Shown: positions 22,532 through 33,189 of the stretch, one piece after another
Layout: the number at the start of each line of letters is the position of its first letter
Numbering within the stretch: position 1 is the first letter of the stretch
NCBI GenBank assembly: GCA_000750105.3
Contig: JPHH03000050.1
Location: 1 to 64,000, forward strand
DNA from: Tolypocladium sp. Sup5 PDA-1
Taxonomy: Eukaryota; Ascomycota; Sordariomycetes; Hypocreales; Ophiocordycipitaceae
DNA length: 64,000 bases
Reading direction: 5' to 3'
The notes under the pieces: generated by a model
What the model was told of the DNA's origin: nothing
Seen by the model: only the letters and a program-made list of their open reading frames with translations
Database searches by the model: none
Position numbers and translations under genes: made by a program

Positions 22532-25500
22532 TCAATCATCATCCGTATACCTCGGTCCACTGGCAGCTGGAGTCTCCGGCGCCCCGTATGCCGCTGGCGT
22601 CGGGGCTCCGTAGTAGCCAGCGCCATATCCGCTTGCCCCAGGCGTCGGCGCTCCGGCTCCAGGTGTCGGCGCCGATTCCGCGCCCCACCCTCCCTGCCAA
22701 CCTCCGCCCGGAGTTGGCGCGTTGGCGGCGGGCGTCGGGGCTGAGTAGGCGCCGGGTGTCGGAGCGTTCAGTGCGCCGGGAGTGGGAGCCCCCATGCCAG
22801 CGCCCGGTGTTGGTGCATCGTAGGCCGCCGACGAGGTGGCTCCAGGTGTGTATCCCCACGAGTCGTTGCCGCTGGCCCCGGGCGTTGGTGCAGACGAACC
22901 CCATGCCGGCGTCTTGGAGCCCGACGTCCAGCCATCCATGCCTGCGCCCGCTCCGTATGCTGGTGTTCGAGACCCAGCTCCGAAGGCGTCGCCCGTTGCC
23001 GGGGTCCTGGCTCCAGACTGCCATGCCGGCGTTCGTGACCCAGAGCCGTACGCAGTTCGGCTGCCATCGTACGGGTTGACAGTCCTCGAGCCATCCGCCC
23101 ACGCTGGAGTCCGCGATCCAGAGTAATCCTGCGCCTTCCACGCCGGCGTTCGCCCGCTGGCAGCCGCTGGTGCTGACCAATTCGTTAGAACGCTTGGACA
23201 GTACATGTGCACGGAACGAGATCTGCTTGAAACTTACTGCGCGATCCCCAGGCAGGGACCCGATCTGAGCCACCCGCACTAATAGGAGTACGAGACCCTC
23301 CTTGCCAGCCAGGCACCCTGTCGCTCGACCCACGGTTGAACCCGCCAGGCGCACCCCGGCCTCTGCCGTTGATGTCAATGGTGGCGCCTGACGTCTTGTC
23401 TCGAAAACTCAGCGACTCTCGAGGAACCGTGACAGTCTTTCCCTTGGTGTGCAGCTCGACACGGGCGTGTGTGTCGGTCGTGTCCTTGACAATGCCCAAG
23501 AGGCCCTTGTACGGGCCTTTCTTGATGATTGCGGTCTGGTTCAGTGCTCGGTCGCGGCCAAACGTCTTGACTGGCTGCTGCAAAGCCTTGTTCTCGGCAC
23601 CGTTCTTGTGAATCTTCAGCGCCGGGTTCATGGTACTCAGGTCAGGGCCGGACGCAGCCGAGTTGACCCGGCCGCCCTTTGCCGCCACCGTGTTGACCAT
23701 ACTAGCCTTGGTGACAAATACACCTGCGTTCTCGGTGCTGTCGTTGGTGTGCAGGAATATGTACGATCGATGAATGTGAATGATCTTGCCCTGTCGCTGC
23801 TGGCCCGTAAACTCCTTGACCTTGTCGTCGAGTCGGATTTCCGAGCCATCACGGTCCGCTGCGACAGCCTGCTTCCTCTGGGGCAGTTTGTTGGAGATCT
23901 GAGACGGCATTATCTGCCGCGGGTCTCCGTATTGGTCCAGCACCACGAGAGATTCGCGATCTACCTTGACGATGCAGCCCACCGTAGTAGGATCCAGCTG
24001 GACGAGGTCGTGTAGAGTGTATTGCCCGAGCGATCCTTGCCCGCCAATGTCACTCGCCTCGCGTAGGTCCTTGCTGAATACCGTTACCTCGGTGTTGGTC
24101 TGGTCCGTCAAGAGGGTGACGCGATCTTCGGAGATCTTGACCACCGTGCCAACCTCGTCTCGGAACTTGCTGCCCCCGATAACCTTAACATGGTCGCCAA
24201 TCTTGAACCGCTTTCGCAGGCCCTTGATAGGCACCTCGATGCTCTGTCCTTCCAGGTCTCCCTCGGTCACCGTCATTGTGACAATGTCACCCTGGACGTT
24301 GGTTGCCTTGCCCACAACGCCTCGCTGCTCACCAGAGTATACCTCGATTATATCTCCCGGTAGGTAGGTGACGAGCGAGCTGCTGTCTTTCAAGCTTGCC
24401 GCCAAGGCCTTGAGGTCCAGGTTCTCGGTGCCATCCTCAGCGCCCGAGGCAAACCGAGTGACTTCCTCCAAGGATGGGTTGACGTCGGTGACGATGAGCT
24501 GCTGGATTTTGACGTCCTTGACCTGGAAGCCGTTTTCAAACTCATCCCCCATATAGGACCAGGTGTTGGTGGTGGGGTTCCCCTGAATGTGACGAGGATG
24601 ACGCTTGCGCGCCTCCACCTCGCTAAAGAGCCTCTGCGGAGGTTTGGGGCCGGCGATGCCAGGTCTCTTTCTCTTCCCGTCGGTGGAAAGCAGGGCATCG
24701 TCACGCATGCCATAGTCCAATCTCGGGATGAATCGGACCCTTGCTTCCAAGCCGTTCTCAGTAACGTCCAGAACCTGGGCCAGATCGCCCGCGTGCTTGG
24801 CAGGTCGGCGCAAGCGGACCCAGGCGCCAGGCTCGAGGGTTGGCGTCTTGGTGACGCGCAGGAGCTCGGGCATATCCTTGATGTCCACAAGAGTCATCTT
24901 TGACCGAGGGTAGACGTTGAGCATGCCGTCCAGCGCCACGAGAATGTCGGTCTGTCGCTGGGCCTCGACGTAGATGAAACTCTTCATGACAGACTGGGCA
25001 CCACCGCGCTCAAAGGCCGCCGTGATGGCAAGCTCATCCTTGGTTCCCAGCCGTTCCTCAATTCGCTTGGTGATGGACAGGACAACCTCGCGCTCCTTGC
25101 CCTCCTTGCATCTCACGGCCCAGATGCTGGGGTCGTCGACGCTCGGGAGCAGGAGACGCTTCGGAACAACGGCAGAGTCGCCAAAGCCCTTGGCTGGTCG
25201 TCGGTTTCCGTATCTCTGTCGCAGGATTTCGGCCTGCTTCTCAGCGTCCATGCTTGCCTCGAGCTCTCGGCGACGGTCGAGCTCGCGATGTCGTCGATCG
25301 TCGTCCAGTCGTGCGCTCTCGGCCACATCGTCGGGGTGTGCGTTATCGATGAAGTCTTCAATCTCCTCGCCGTCCTTCTCCTCGTCTTCTCCCTCATCTT
25401 CATCGTCGACCTCGGCCTCGATATCGAAGAAGGCGTTGCGTCGGTCTCGGCGTCGCTTTCTGCGATGGCCCTGTTTAGTGGTGTCAGCGTCGTCACGAGC

Positions 25501-25872
25501 GCCAGAGAAGGGGCCAAGGTGTCGGGGGTGCCAAACCTGTTGCACATCCTCATCCTCATCGTCTTCCTCCTCCTCATCTTCGTCTTCATCCTTGTTCTCG
25601 TCCTCGTCATCACCTCTGGGGCGTGCTCGAGGTTCTTCTTCTTCGTCGTCCTCGCCATCGCTGCCGCCAGCCCGCGATTTGCGAGGAGGGCTATCGTCGT
25701 TGTCGGCCGCATCGTCATGGTCGCCGGGGCTGCTGTGCCGGGTGCCTCGCTTTGGGTGCCGCTGGCCATCGTCGTCGGCAGGCTCCTCGTCGGACAAATC
25801 AGCCGGGGCAGGGTTGAAGTCCTCCTCCTCGTCCTCGGAATCATCAAATCGGGGAGGGTCCTTGGAAGCCAT
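22532..25872 (-). CDS. spt5: Transcription elongation factor SPT5
   Basis: Two exons on the minus strand: 25872-23238 and 23172-22532, 1,091 aa, normal for fungal Spt5. The 65-nt intron (GTAAGT donor, CTAAC branch, TCAG acceptor) joins the core to the repeat tail. In order: an acidic Glu/Asp-rich N-terminus (1-200), the NGN domain that binds Spt4 and RNA polymerase (WAVRCKEGKEREVV from about 251), and several KOW modules (LEPGAWVRL near 345, PGDIIEVYSGEQRGVVG, KIGDHVKVIGGSKFRDEVG, KKGPYKGLLGIVKD). The long C-terminal region has GSRTPAW-type repeats and then APTPG repeats, the CTR phosphorylated by Bur1/Cdk9-type kinases in other species. With Spt4 it forms DSIF, which stabilises elongating polymerase II and couples it to capping and 3' processing. 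Essential single-copy function is expected. Confidence 0.96.
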
Positions 25873-26823
25873 GACGTGTCTGAGTTGGCCGCTGAACCTG
25901 AGCAGCCTCCAGATATGTGTGCCGAAGCAGGGAATTAAAAGGGAGGGTGGAGGGTGAAGAAAAGGAAGCGAAGGCGCGCAGAGGTTACGAGTTGAAAGAA
26001 AGAGACCCAGTAATAGGTGAGGCTACCGTATAACGAGCTTGGGTGTGGCTGCGCGCTAGCAGTGCGGCTAATTTTCGGGCCCACCAGACGTGCCTGTTCT
26101 TCACCTCGACGTCTCGAGTTCACCGCGACTGGCCTGAGCTTGAAGTCAGGTTTATGCTCCGATTACCACGATACGCAGCTCGCAACTTAAGCACGGAAGG
26201 GATTTCAGGCGCGTTATATCGAGTCTAAATTGTAATTGTGCGTGCAAGTACAGAGCACCAGGCTGCCCGTAGGGTGCTGCTATTGTACTCTGTACGGCCT
26301 TGATGCCCCCCCCGTATTGAGACTTGCAACAATGGCTGTATACATGCTCATTGCACAAAGGGCTGTTTGAACCATGTTGATTTCGCTCGACGCCTCAATG
26401 CACGCTCTGATGGCGATGAGGAGTGCGCATTCTCTAGGCTCCTCCCGCCGCGGCGTTGAAGCGCTTCGATGCGAAACCACGGTCGCCATCATCGCCGGTT
26501 CGTCGGCCAGAAACACCATCTCTTACCAGCGATTGCTTTTGGAAGATTGATAAGCGTGATCCCATCTCCGCCTTCCATAAGCCCACCCATCTCCGCGATC
26601 GCACTCATCACCTACTCCGAGCCCAGGATTGCACGAGTCCAGCAGAGCCCTGCCCGTCAAACGACGCACAAGTTAGACAGGGCACTGAACTTGTTGGCGA
26701 GCATATGCCTAGGCCGAGACATCGGATCTATGACAAAATGTGAGAGCATGTCATGGTCCATCCGTGTAACGCTTTCATACACCTCGGCCAATGTAAGAGA
26801 CACCCCGTAGACATTTATCCCCT
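25873..26823. other. Intergenic, 950 bp
   Basis: SPT5 promoter side plus the 3' side of the WD40 gene. Short ORFs near 26.45-26.8 kb resemble nothing known. A run of eight C occurs at about 26,306-26,313. Confidence 0.4.
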
Positions 26824-28880
26824 TCACATCAGTCGGGTGCCCCAGATGCCGCGGCCAGCGCTTACGCCGAGCCACTCCCCGTAGTCTGCGTTTTGCAGGT
26901 GAGGGACCCATCCGAGGTTCCCAACTTCGTAGTCACACTCCCAGGACGCGACCGGGCTTCGGTGGTTGTCCTGCTGGGGAGTGCCGTTGATCGGTGGGCC
27001 ACCCATCGACGAGCTCGAAGTCAGCAGATCCCACACAAGGACCTGACAATCGTCGCCTCCCGAGGCCAGTGTGCCTCGCCGCAGCGGCGACCACTCCAGG
27101 CAGTTGATGGGCCCGGCGTGGCCCCGGAGCTCGAGAAGTGCCTGGCCAGGCTGCCGCACATCAAGGATGCGGATGGTGCTGGAGTCCTGGGCAAAAGTCG
27201 CCAGGAGATGCGTGTCATGGGGTGAAGTTGCTAGACGCAGCAGAGGTGGCGGGCTTGCCATGGATTGCTGCGCGGCCGTTGGACTCGCGCGGCCAGTGCT
27301 GTCTATACCATTTGCATTAGCAGAGCTCGTTTGGCTTGTCACGGCGCTGGACCCGGGTCACGGTACCTCTCTCCTCCTTGCCGGTTGGCTCATATATGAT
27401 TGTTGAGTGCTCCAAGCTGCGCAAATCGAACATGCGGACGCTTCCGTCCTGGCCGCAGCTGACAAAGACATCGACACTGTTGGCGCAGAATCGCACGTCG
27501 TACACCTCCTTGTCGTGGGCGATGAGCTGTGTCTTGGCCGTCAATGATGGGATGTCCCAGATCGTACAGGTCGTGTCGATGCTGGACGTGATGATTAGAC
27601 TGGGTGAGACGGTGTTCCAGTCGAGCGACGTGAGCGGGGCGGTGTGATCGGGAGTCTTGGAGTTTGAAAGCAACGCCAAGGGGGTCAGCTTGGTGATTGC
27701 GGTGTCGCGCGCCGGCCCCCTGGCGGTGATGTTGTTGCCTGGATTCGCCGGGGCCTCCGAAGGCAGCGACCATAGGCGAAGATGATCGCCAGAAGTAGCC
27801 AGGAGGTCCGTGGACTGCTTCTGGGAGGAGGGAGGCTCCCACAAGAGCCGGGTGACGGGATACGAGTGTGTAGCTTCGGCGACCTTGGTGAAGTCGAGGC
27901 TGTACTTGGAGGAGCCTGGCGTATATACGTCTTGCGGGGTCGGAACGACTTGGCTGTCGAGGATTTGAATCTGTAAAGGTCAGAAGAGAGAAGTCAACGA
28001 CGGGGACCCGCCCGGTGCTTACAAAGTTGTGCCCATCTTCCAGGTAGCTACCCACGGCAAGTTTGCCCGCGCCATTGCCCTGAGGCGGCCACTTGCACCA
28101 GTCGAAGGCATAGATGGCCCACGGGGCCAAGTAGTTGCTGGGACCGGGCTGAGCATTGGCCAGGTCGTGGGCAATGGTGCCCGGGGCGCCGTCGGACATG
28201 CTCGAGTCGGCGCGGGGCCGAATGTCGGCGAGGCCCAGAGGCGTGGTGGAAAAGTTGCGCTGGGAGCCTGGCGCATTGTACTTTCCGATGTCAGCGGGCG
28301 ACATGAACTGCGAAGAGGAGCCGCTGGGCGTCGTGGGGGTGTAGGCATGGTACGAGGTCGGAGGGCCGTCGTAGCCGGCAGCAGGGCTGGAGCGGGAATA
28401 GGTGTGGGAGTGCGGCATGGTGAGGGACGGCTTGGAGGGCGTCTGGTAGTTGTGCGAGGGCGGCGGCGGCTGATGCTGGTGGTGATGCTGCGACGAGGCC
28501 GACGACGAGGCGGCGGGCGGCATCGAGGCATGCATCGTGGGGAGGGTTGGCGCCGTGTTGGCAGACATGGCCTGTGGCCGCGAGGACATGCCGCCCGGCT
28601 GGAGGACGTTGGGCACGGAGCTGGTGGCGGCCTGCTGTTGGAGTTGATGCTGGTGCAGGGACGAAGCCTGAGAGTGGGCGTGGGCGTGGGCGTGTGCGCT
28701 CGTGGGCGGCAGCGGCTGCTCGAGCTTGATCTGAGGCGCGTAGTCTCGCGGCGACGACATCTGCTGGCCGTGGGGGCTGGCCGTCATGCCAGACATGTGC
28801 AGCTCGTCCTGTTGGCCCCCATACGGGCCTGAAGCACCGACGGGCCTTCGAGTCGGAGGAAGCTGCTGTGATTGGCTCAT
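26824..28880 (-). CDS. WD40 scaffold protein of the DCAF7/TTG1 family
   Basis: Three exons on the minus strand: 28880-28023, 27970-27367 and 27302-26824, 646 aa. Residues 1 to about 240 are a Gln/His/Pro/Ser-rich low-complexity extension. The beta-propeller starts at LAPWAIYAFDWCKWPP, the signature entry of DCAF7/AN11/TTG1 proteins. It continues through YPVTRLLWEPP, LATSGDHLRLWSLPSE, APLTSLDWNTVSPSLIITSS, DTTCTIWDIPS, VRFCANSVDVFVSCGQDGSV and LRGHAGPINCLEWSP. It ends with an NLGWVPHLQNADYGEWLGVS tail, also typical of the family. DCAF7 homologues are adaptors for DYRK/HIPK kinases and CRL4 ligases; in plants TTG1 joins MYB-bHLH complexes. The first propeller strand is split by a 52-nt intron. 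The role in this fungus is inferred from family only. Confidence 0.85.
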
Positions 28881-29952
28881 CGCGGCGTCTGCTTGAGGCG
28901 GCGGCGGCGGCTCCTCTCACTGCCTATAGGACCTCGAGAGCTGGTGGTCGCCAGATGCGGCGCGGCTGAGGAGACCAATGCTGCGCGGACGATGCAGGTT
29001 GGAGGCGGGAGAGGGAGGCGCACGAGGGTCGGGACAGCAGCCCAAGACGACGAGCGTTGGAAGGGCAGGAGCCGAGTGATGGCCAGCAAAACCAGGCGGC
29101 AGTGGAGTGGCCAATCCCAAAGGGGTGCTGGGAGCCCCGTTGCAGCAGCGGTTGCTGTCGAGATGGCGAGGCTGGATTGCGGTTTGCGTCGTCGAGCTGT
29201 TCGGGGGAGGACGGATGGCGATGCGCGTGAGGAAGCGGGTGGTGGTGGTGGTGGTGGTGGTGGTGGAGCTGCTGTTTCTGGCAATCCGACGACTCCCACC
29301 GGCGGGATGTACGAAGTACCTCAGGCACCCAAGACAGCGACAGCGAGCCTCAGGTACAGGGACTGGCCGCCTGGGTGGGTGCCCGTCGCCCGTGTTAGTG
29401 CCCGCAGCGCCCTACCGACGGCTGCCAGGCGTGCGTGGGGCAGTTACAGCGCTGATGGGCGCTGTATTTATCGCTGGCGGCGCAAAGCTCCCGGCCCGTC
29501 CCCACTATGACCATCCCGGCCTGCCTGCAACACCAGAGCGCATTCTCAGAGAAGAGAGCCCGGTTGTCAGATAATACAAGACCCTGCCTTTGCCAGCAGC
29601 CCTGTCAGATATCAGCTATAATACATGCACGGAGCATAATCGTGGCTGATATGCAAAGACGACTCGTGGTTGTCTTACACCTGCCAACCAAGATAAGAGA
29701 CCATACCTGTATTCGTAGTGGCTGGTGGCTGGCTTACAAGGACAAGACCACATGCCTCCGACCATCCACACCAACTCCCTTTATCCATCTACCAAAGTCC
29801 TCGTGAGCACGCGCGCCTTGTCGGGGCTGCCAACTCTTCCTCCCTCTCCTCTCCCTTCTCCTCATTCAAGGGCCCATCCTCGCTCCCAGGCATGTAGGGC
29901 CGACCTCCTCGCGTCGATAACAAAGCGCTCCGCCACGTCGTCTGCTTTCGCC
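28881..29952. promoter_or_regulatory. Divergent promoter region between WD40 and coiled-coil genes
   Basis: 1.07 kb between two divergent starts. It contains a GGTGGTGGTGGTGGTGGTGG run at about 29,239-29,264 and a CT-rich stretch at 29,835-29,865 upstream of the plus-strand gene. No further gene is supported; the GGT run only mimics a polyproline/polyhistidine ORF. Confidence 0.45.
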
Positions 29953-31866
29953 ATGGGTCCAGCCTCCCCCACGATGCTCGACCGCTTCACCAGCGCCGCG
30001 CATCGATCGTCCATTCTGTCCCCTCGCTCCCCGGAACGATCGCCGAGCGAATACCAGCTAGATCAGCTTGAGCCGCAACCCGACGATGCTGCGTCTCTCG
30101 ACCACGACCTCCCGCGGCCTCGACTGAGAAGACCTGCAGCGCTTGGGACGAGCCCTCGTGACATGTCGCCTGGCTCCTGGAACGAAAGGCCCGGCTCTGC
30201 GGGCTCATCGTCCAAGCTGAGGCAGCCGCGGGCCATGTTCTTGGGCCCCCCGCCGCCGATAGCTGCGTCCATGGTGATGAGCAGCGGTTCGAGCCCGCCA
30301 CGGTCGAACCACAGCCAGGAGGGAGCCTCGCATAGCCTCCTCGGCGCCAGTCGAGCCAACATTAGCAATATCCTCTTCGACCAGAGAAAGGAGTTTGCGT
30401 CTCAGAGCTCCGACTCGGCATGGCGCGCGCTACGGAGGCGGGAGCAGGCATTGGAGCAGGATATTCAGCGGCTCCTCGATTTTCAGGCCGCAGGCTTGGT
30501 CGCAGGCAGTGCAGGGGGCTTGGACGTAGGCTCTAGCAGCGACGTGGATGGGCATAGCGATGCTGGGAGCAGTACCCCGACGGGCACGTTCTATTCTACG
30601 GCGAGCTCCAGGTCTCGGATGCCCAAGAGCCTGTACCTGCCGCCTCAGTCTACCCCGGAAGGTAACGTGATACCGGTGCGGCAGCCAGCGAGAGCCCGAC
30701 CAATGGGGCTACGGGCAGCACGAAAGGGACTGCGAAAGTCGATGGCGGCCCTGGCGGACCTCAAGAGAGAGGAAGATGCCCATCTGGACGCGGCCTTGGC
30801 GGAACGCAAGATGGCGCTCGCCCGCCTCAACCGACTTGGCACAAGGAGGACCGGGATACAAGATGAGCTCATGGCGTTGGAGGGCGACGAAGAGGAGCCC
30901 CTGGGCAAGGAGCTTCGAGACCTCGGATCGAAACACGACACCCTGGATGGCGAGATCCGGCTCCTGGAGGAGAAGCTCGTGGGGATGCGAAACCGGCGGC
31001 GCTGGCTCAGGGAGAAGATGGACGACGTCAAGAGCAAACGAGAAGCCGGACTCAGCGGATACCGCGGCGCACTCAAGGACGTGGACGTCGAAGTCAACGC
31101 ACTCGTGCGCCGCCCCCCCGTACAACCCCTGGACCAGGAGATGGTCAACCAAGGCAGTGGCCCTGACGCAGAATCGAGCTCCACGGGCGGATTCGAGTTT
31201 ATACGACTCATCCCAGAACGGCGGACCGTCGAAATGGCAAAGGCCTGGTGGGAAGCCGAGATTGGGGTACTAGAGCGGCGAAAGGACCAGATCGACCAGG
31301 AGCAGCAGGCACTGGAAGAAGGCGGCGCTACGTGGCAAGAGGCTATGGCCCTGGTGTCCGACTTTGAGTCAAACCTCAGGGGAATCGTCAAGGCCGGGAC
31401 GGACGCATCCGCGCAGCCGTCGGCCAAGGGCAAGGAGAAGGCGCCGTCGGCAGAGGACATGATCCGCAGCCAGCTCCCCAGGATGGACGAGGTCGTGACG
31501 GAACTGGAGCAGCGCATGCAGCTGGCCGAGAGCAAGCGCTGGAACCTCCTCATCTGCGCCATCGGAGCCGAGTTGGAGGCCTTCAAAGAGGCACACGACA
31601 TGCTCAGGGGCATCGTCGACGGACCTGATGAAGGAGTAGACGAGGACTCTCGCGGGTATTCGCGCACCGAAGAGAAGCTTGTATACGACGACGTCGCAAG
31701 CAACGGCGGTCCAGGGCAGGACGAGAACGACAACGAAGTCCCGCCCGATCTCCTGGTCTCGCGCCTCGACGATGCGGATCGCGAGTCGGCCATCAGCCAG
31801 CAGGACAGCGAGAACGGAGTGCCTCCAGAGTTCCTGGCCGAGCACGGACACGACAAGGACATCTGA
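29953..31866 (+). CDS. Coiled-coil protein, possibly Atg28-like
   Basis: Intronless, 637 aa from the ATG at 29953 (MGPASPTMLDRF); an earlier in-frame ATG at 29725 would add 76 residues that look like translated leader. Residues 1-130 are Ser/Pro/Arg-rich and disordered. FDQRKEFASQSSDSAWRALR near 140 opens a helical region. Long coiled coils follow (about 255-370, AARKGLRKSMAALADLKREE to REKMDDVKSKREAGLSGYRG), then FEFIRLIPERRTVEMAKAWW and a second helical block to about 560. An acidic tail closes the protein. The layout recalls proteins annotated as autophagy-related protein 28 in Sordariomycetes, which act in selective autophagy, but the match is from memory and weak. Confidence 0.6.
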   Translation: MGPASPTMLDRFTSAAHRSSILSPRSPERSPSEYQLDQLEPQPDDAASLDHDLPRPRLRRPAALGTSPRDMSPGSWNERPGSAGSSSKLRQPRAMFLGPPPPIAASMVMSSGSSPPRSNHSQEGASHSLLGASRANISNILFDQRKEFASQSSDSAWRALRRREQALEQDIQRLLDFQAAGLVAGSAGGLDVGSSSDVDGHSDAGSSTPTGTFYSTASSRSRMPKSLYLPPQSTPEGNVIPVRQPARARPMGLRAARKGLRKSMAALADLKREEDAHLDAALAERKMALARLNRLGTRRTGIQDELMALEGDEEEPLGKELRDLGSKHDTLDGEIRLLEEKLVGMRNRRRWLREKMDDVKSKREAGLSGYRGALKDVDVEVNALVRRPPVQPLDQEMVNQGSGPDAESSSTGGFEFIRLIPERRTVEMAKAWWEAEIGVLERRKDQIDQEQQALEEGGATWQEAMALVSDFESNLRGIVKAGTDASAQPSAKGKEKAPSAEDMIRSQLPRMDEVVTELEQRMQLAESKRWNLLICAIGAELEAFKEAHDMLRGIVDGPDEGVDEDSRGYSRTEEKLVYDDVASNGGPGQDENDNEVPPDLLVSRLDDADRESAISQQDSENGVPPEFLAEHGHDKDI

Positions 31867-32621
31867 GTCACGATGCCATACCATGAGGTTTACGTTTGTA
31901 CGAGGACCTACCTACCTACCTAGAGCTTTGGTGTTTACGTGTCTGTGGGAACGAGTGATGATCGTCTTGCACGAGGAAGTCTGGATATACCCTGTTTGAT
32001 AGGCAGTCGATGAGGAGCACCTGGCATACGGTATTGAGCATCAATGGCACCTTGATCGAGAGAACACTAGCCATGTAGAATACTTGTAATGCTGAGTAAT
32101 GTCGTGTCACATTCATTAGGTCTAGTCTTGTACCTGTAGATGCTCCATACGGAGAGATTGTCACGACAGTAACCTGCGCGGGTGCAACCGTCACGGGTAA
32201 CCTCGGCTATGCGCCGTGCGGCGGTTGTGGAGATGCGGGACGGCGCCGCTTGCAACGGCGGCGCATGACCAGAACGGTTTTGGAGACGAGTTTGTGTCTT
32301 TTCATAATCCAAAAAAATCGATCATGTCCTTGAACTGCAAGCTCCCGAGCTGTATGCCTGCCTAAACGCCGCAAAAGACAAAACGAGGGACGGCATGGAT
32401 CGTCGTTGGCCATCGTTCGACGGCGTTCGCAGCCCGGCCGCACCCGACCAAGTCCACAGACGACCCCATCACTCGGTTATCGGATAAAACGACAAAAACG
32501 CCATCGGATACAACGACGAGATTGAGAAGAGAGTCTCGACGCGAGGACAAGGAGGCAGGAGACGATGACTCGGCTTGCGCACTCGCGATGGGACTGGTTG
32601 GCTTGCTGGCTGGCAGCTAGC
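31867..32621. other. Intergenic between convergent genes
   Basis: 755 bp of 3' flanks; ACCTACCTACCTACCT repeat near 31,906. No gene seen. Confidence 0.4.
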
Positions 32622-33189
32622 TCATCGGGTGCGCTCGAAGAAGCCGCTGGAGCCCGCGATAGCGACCGACTGATCCATCACCCACTCGCCGACGCCGAGA
32701 TACTTGTCGATCCACTTTGAGACTTCCTTGTTTTCGCCGGCGACTTTTTCGGTCTTGAAACTGGGCCTGGGAGATCCCGCAGAGGGGCATGAGTTAGCTG
32801 GCTGACTGGTGGTCCGAAGCGGCCTTCAGTGGCGATGCGCGGCACTCACGTCAGGCCGGTCGACCGCTTCATGCCTGCGAGAAAGGCGGAGACTGGGCAG
32901 GAGATGTCAGCGACCACGGCGCGCCTCGAGGGATGGGCATCCGACGGATGGATGGATGGCGACATACTGAGAACGGCATCGAAGGCGTAGTGCGTCAAGC
33001 GTCCGACCTTTGACCAGAGTCCCAACGTCAGCAGGTTGAGAAACTGCGAGAATTCTTAGACGGGTTGCGCCAAGAGGGGGCCTGATGCTCTCATGTGTTT
33101 TGCGAAGCACAGCTCGAGACGAGGCGGAAGCTGGTGCAGCTGGTGCAGCTGGTGCAGCTGATGGGAGAGGGGGGTATACATACCACCAT
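32622..33189 (-). CDS. DUF1748-type small mitochondrial protein
   Basis: Four coding exons on the minus strand: 33189-33184, 33043-32968, 32892-32850 and 32766-32622; 89 aa. The first coding exon is only ATG GTG, followed by a 140-nt intron. Spliced, it reads MVFLNLLTLGLWSKVGRLTH, then YAFDAVLISAFLAGMKRSTG, and ends EWVMDQSVAIAGSSGFFERT-R. GRLTHYAFDAVL, AG-x-RRSTGL-like and SSGFFER are hallmarks of the fungal DUF1748 family, which includes the yeast mitochondrial miniprotein Min8/YPR010C-A linked to cytochrome oxidase assembly (recalled knowledge). The longest uninterrupted coding stretch is 145 nt, so simple ORF prediction misses it. All splice sites are canonical and all phases agree. Confidence 0.88.

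Noticed and set aside
24974..25957. 327-codon plus-strand Ser-rich ORF
   Set aside because: Antisense of the acidic SPT5 N-terminus.
28029..28832. 267-codon plus-strand ORF
   Set aside because: Antisense of the Gln/His-rich N-terminus of the WD40 gene.
30645..31871. 408-codon minus-strand ORF
   Set aside because: Antisense of the coiled-coil gene; Ser/Arg-rich composition expected from reversed Glu/Arg/Ala codons.
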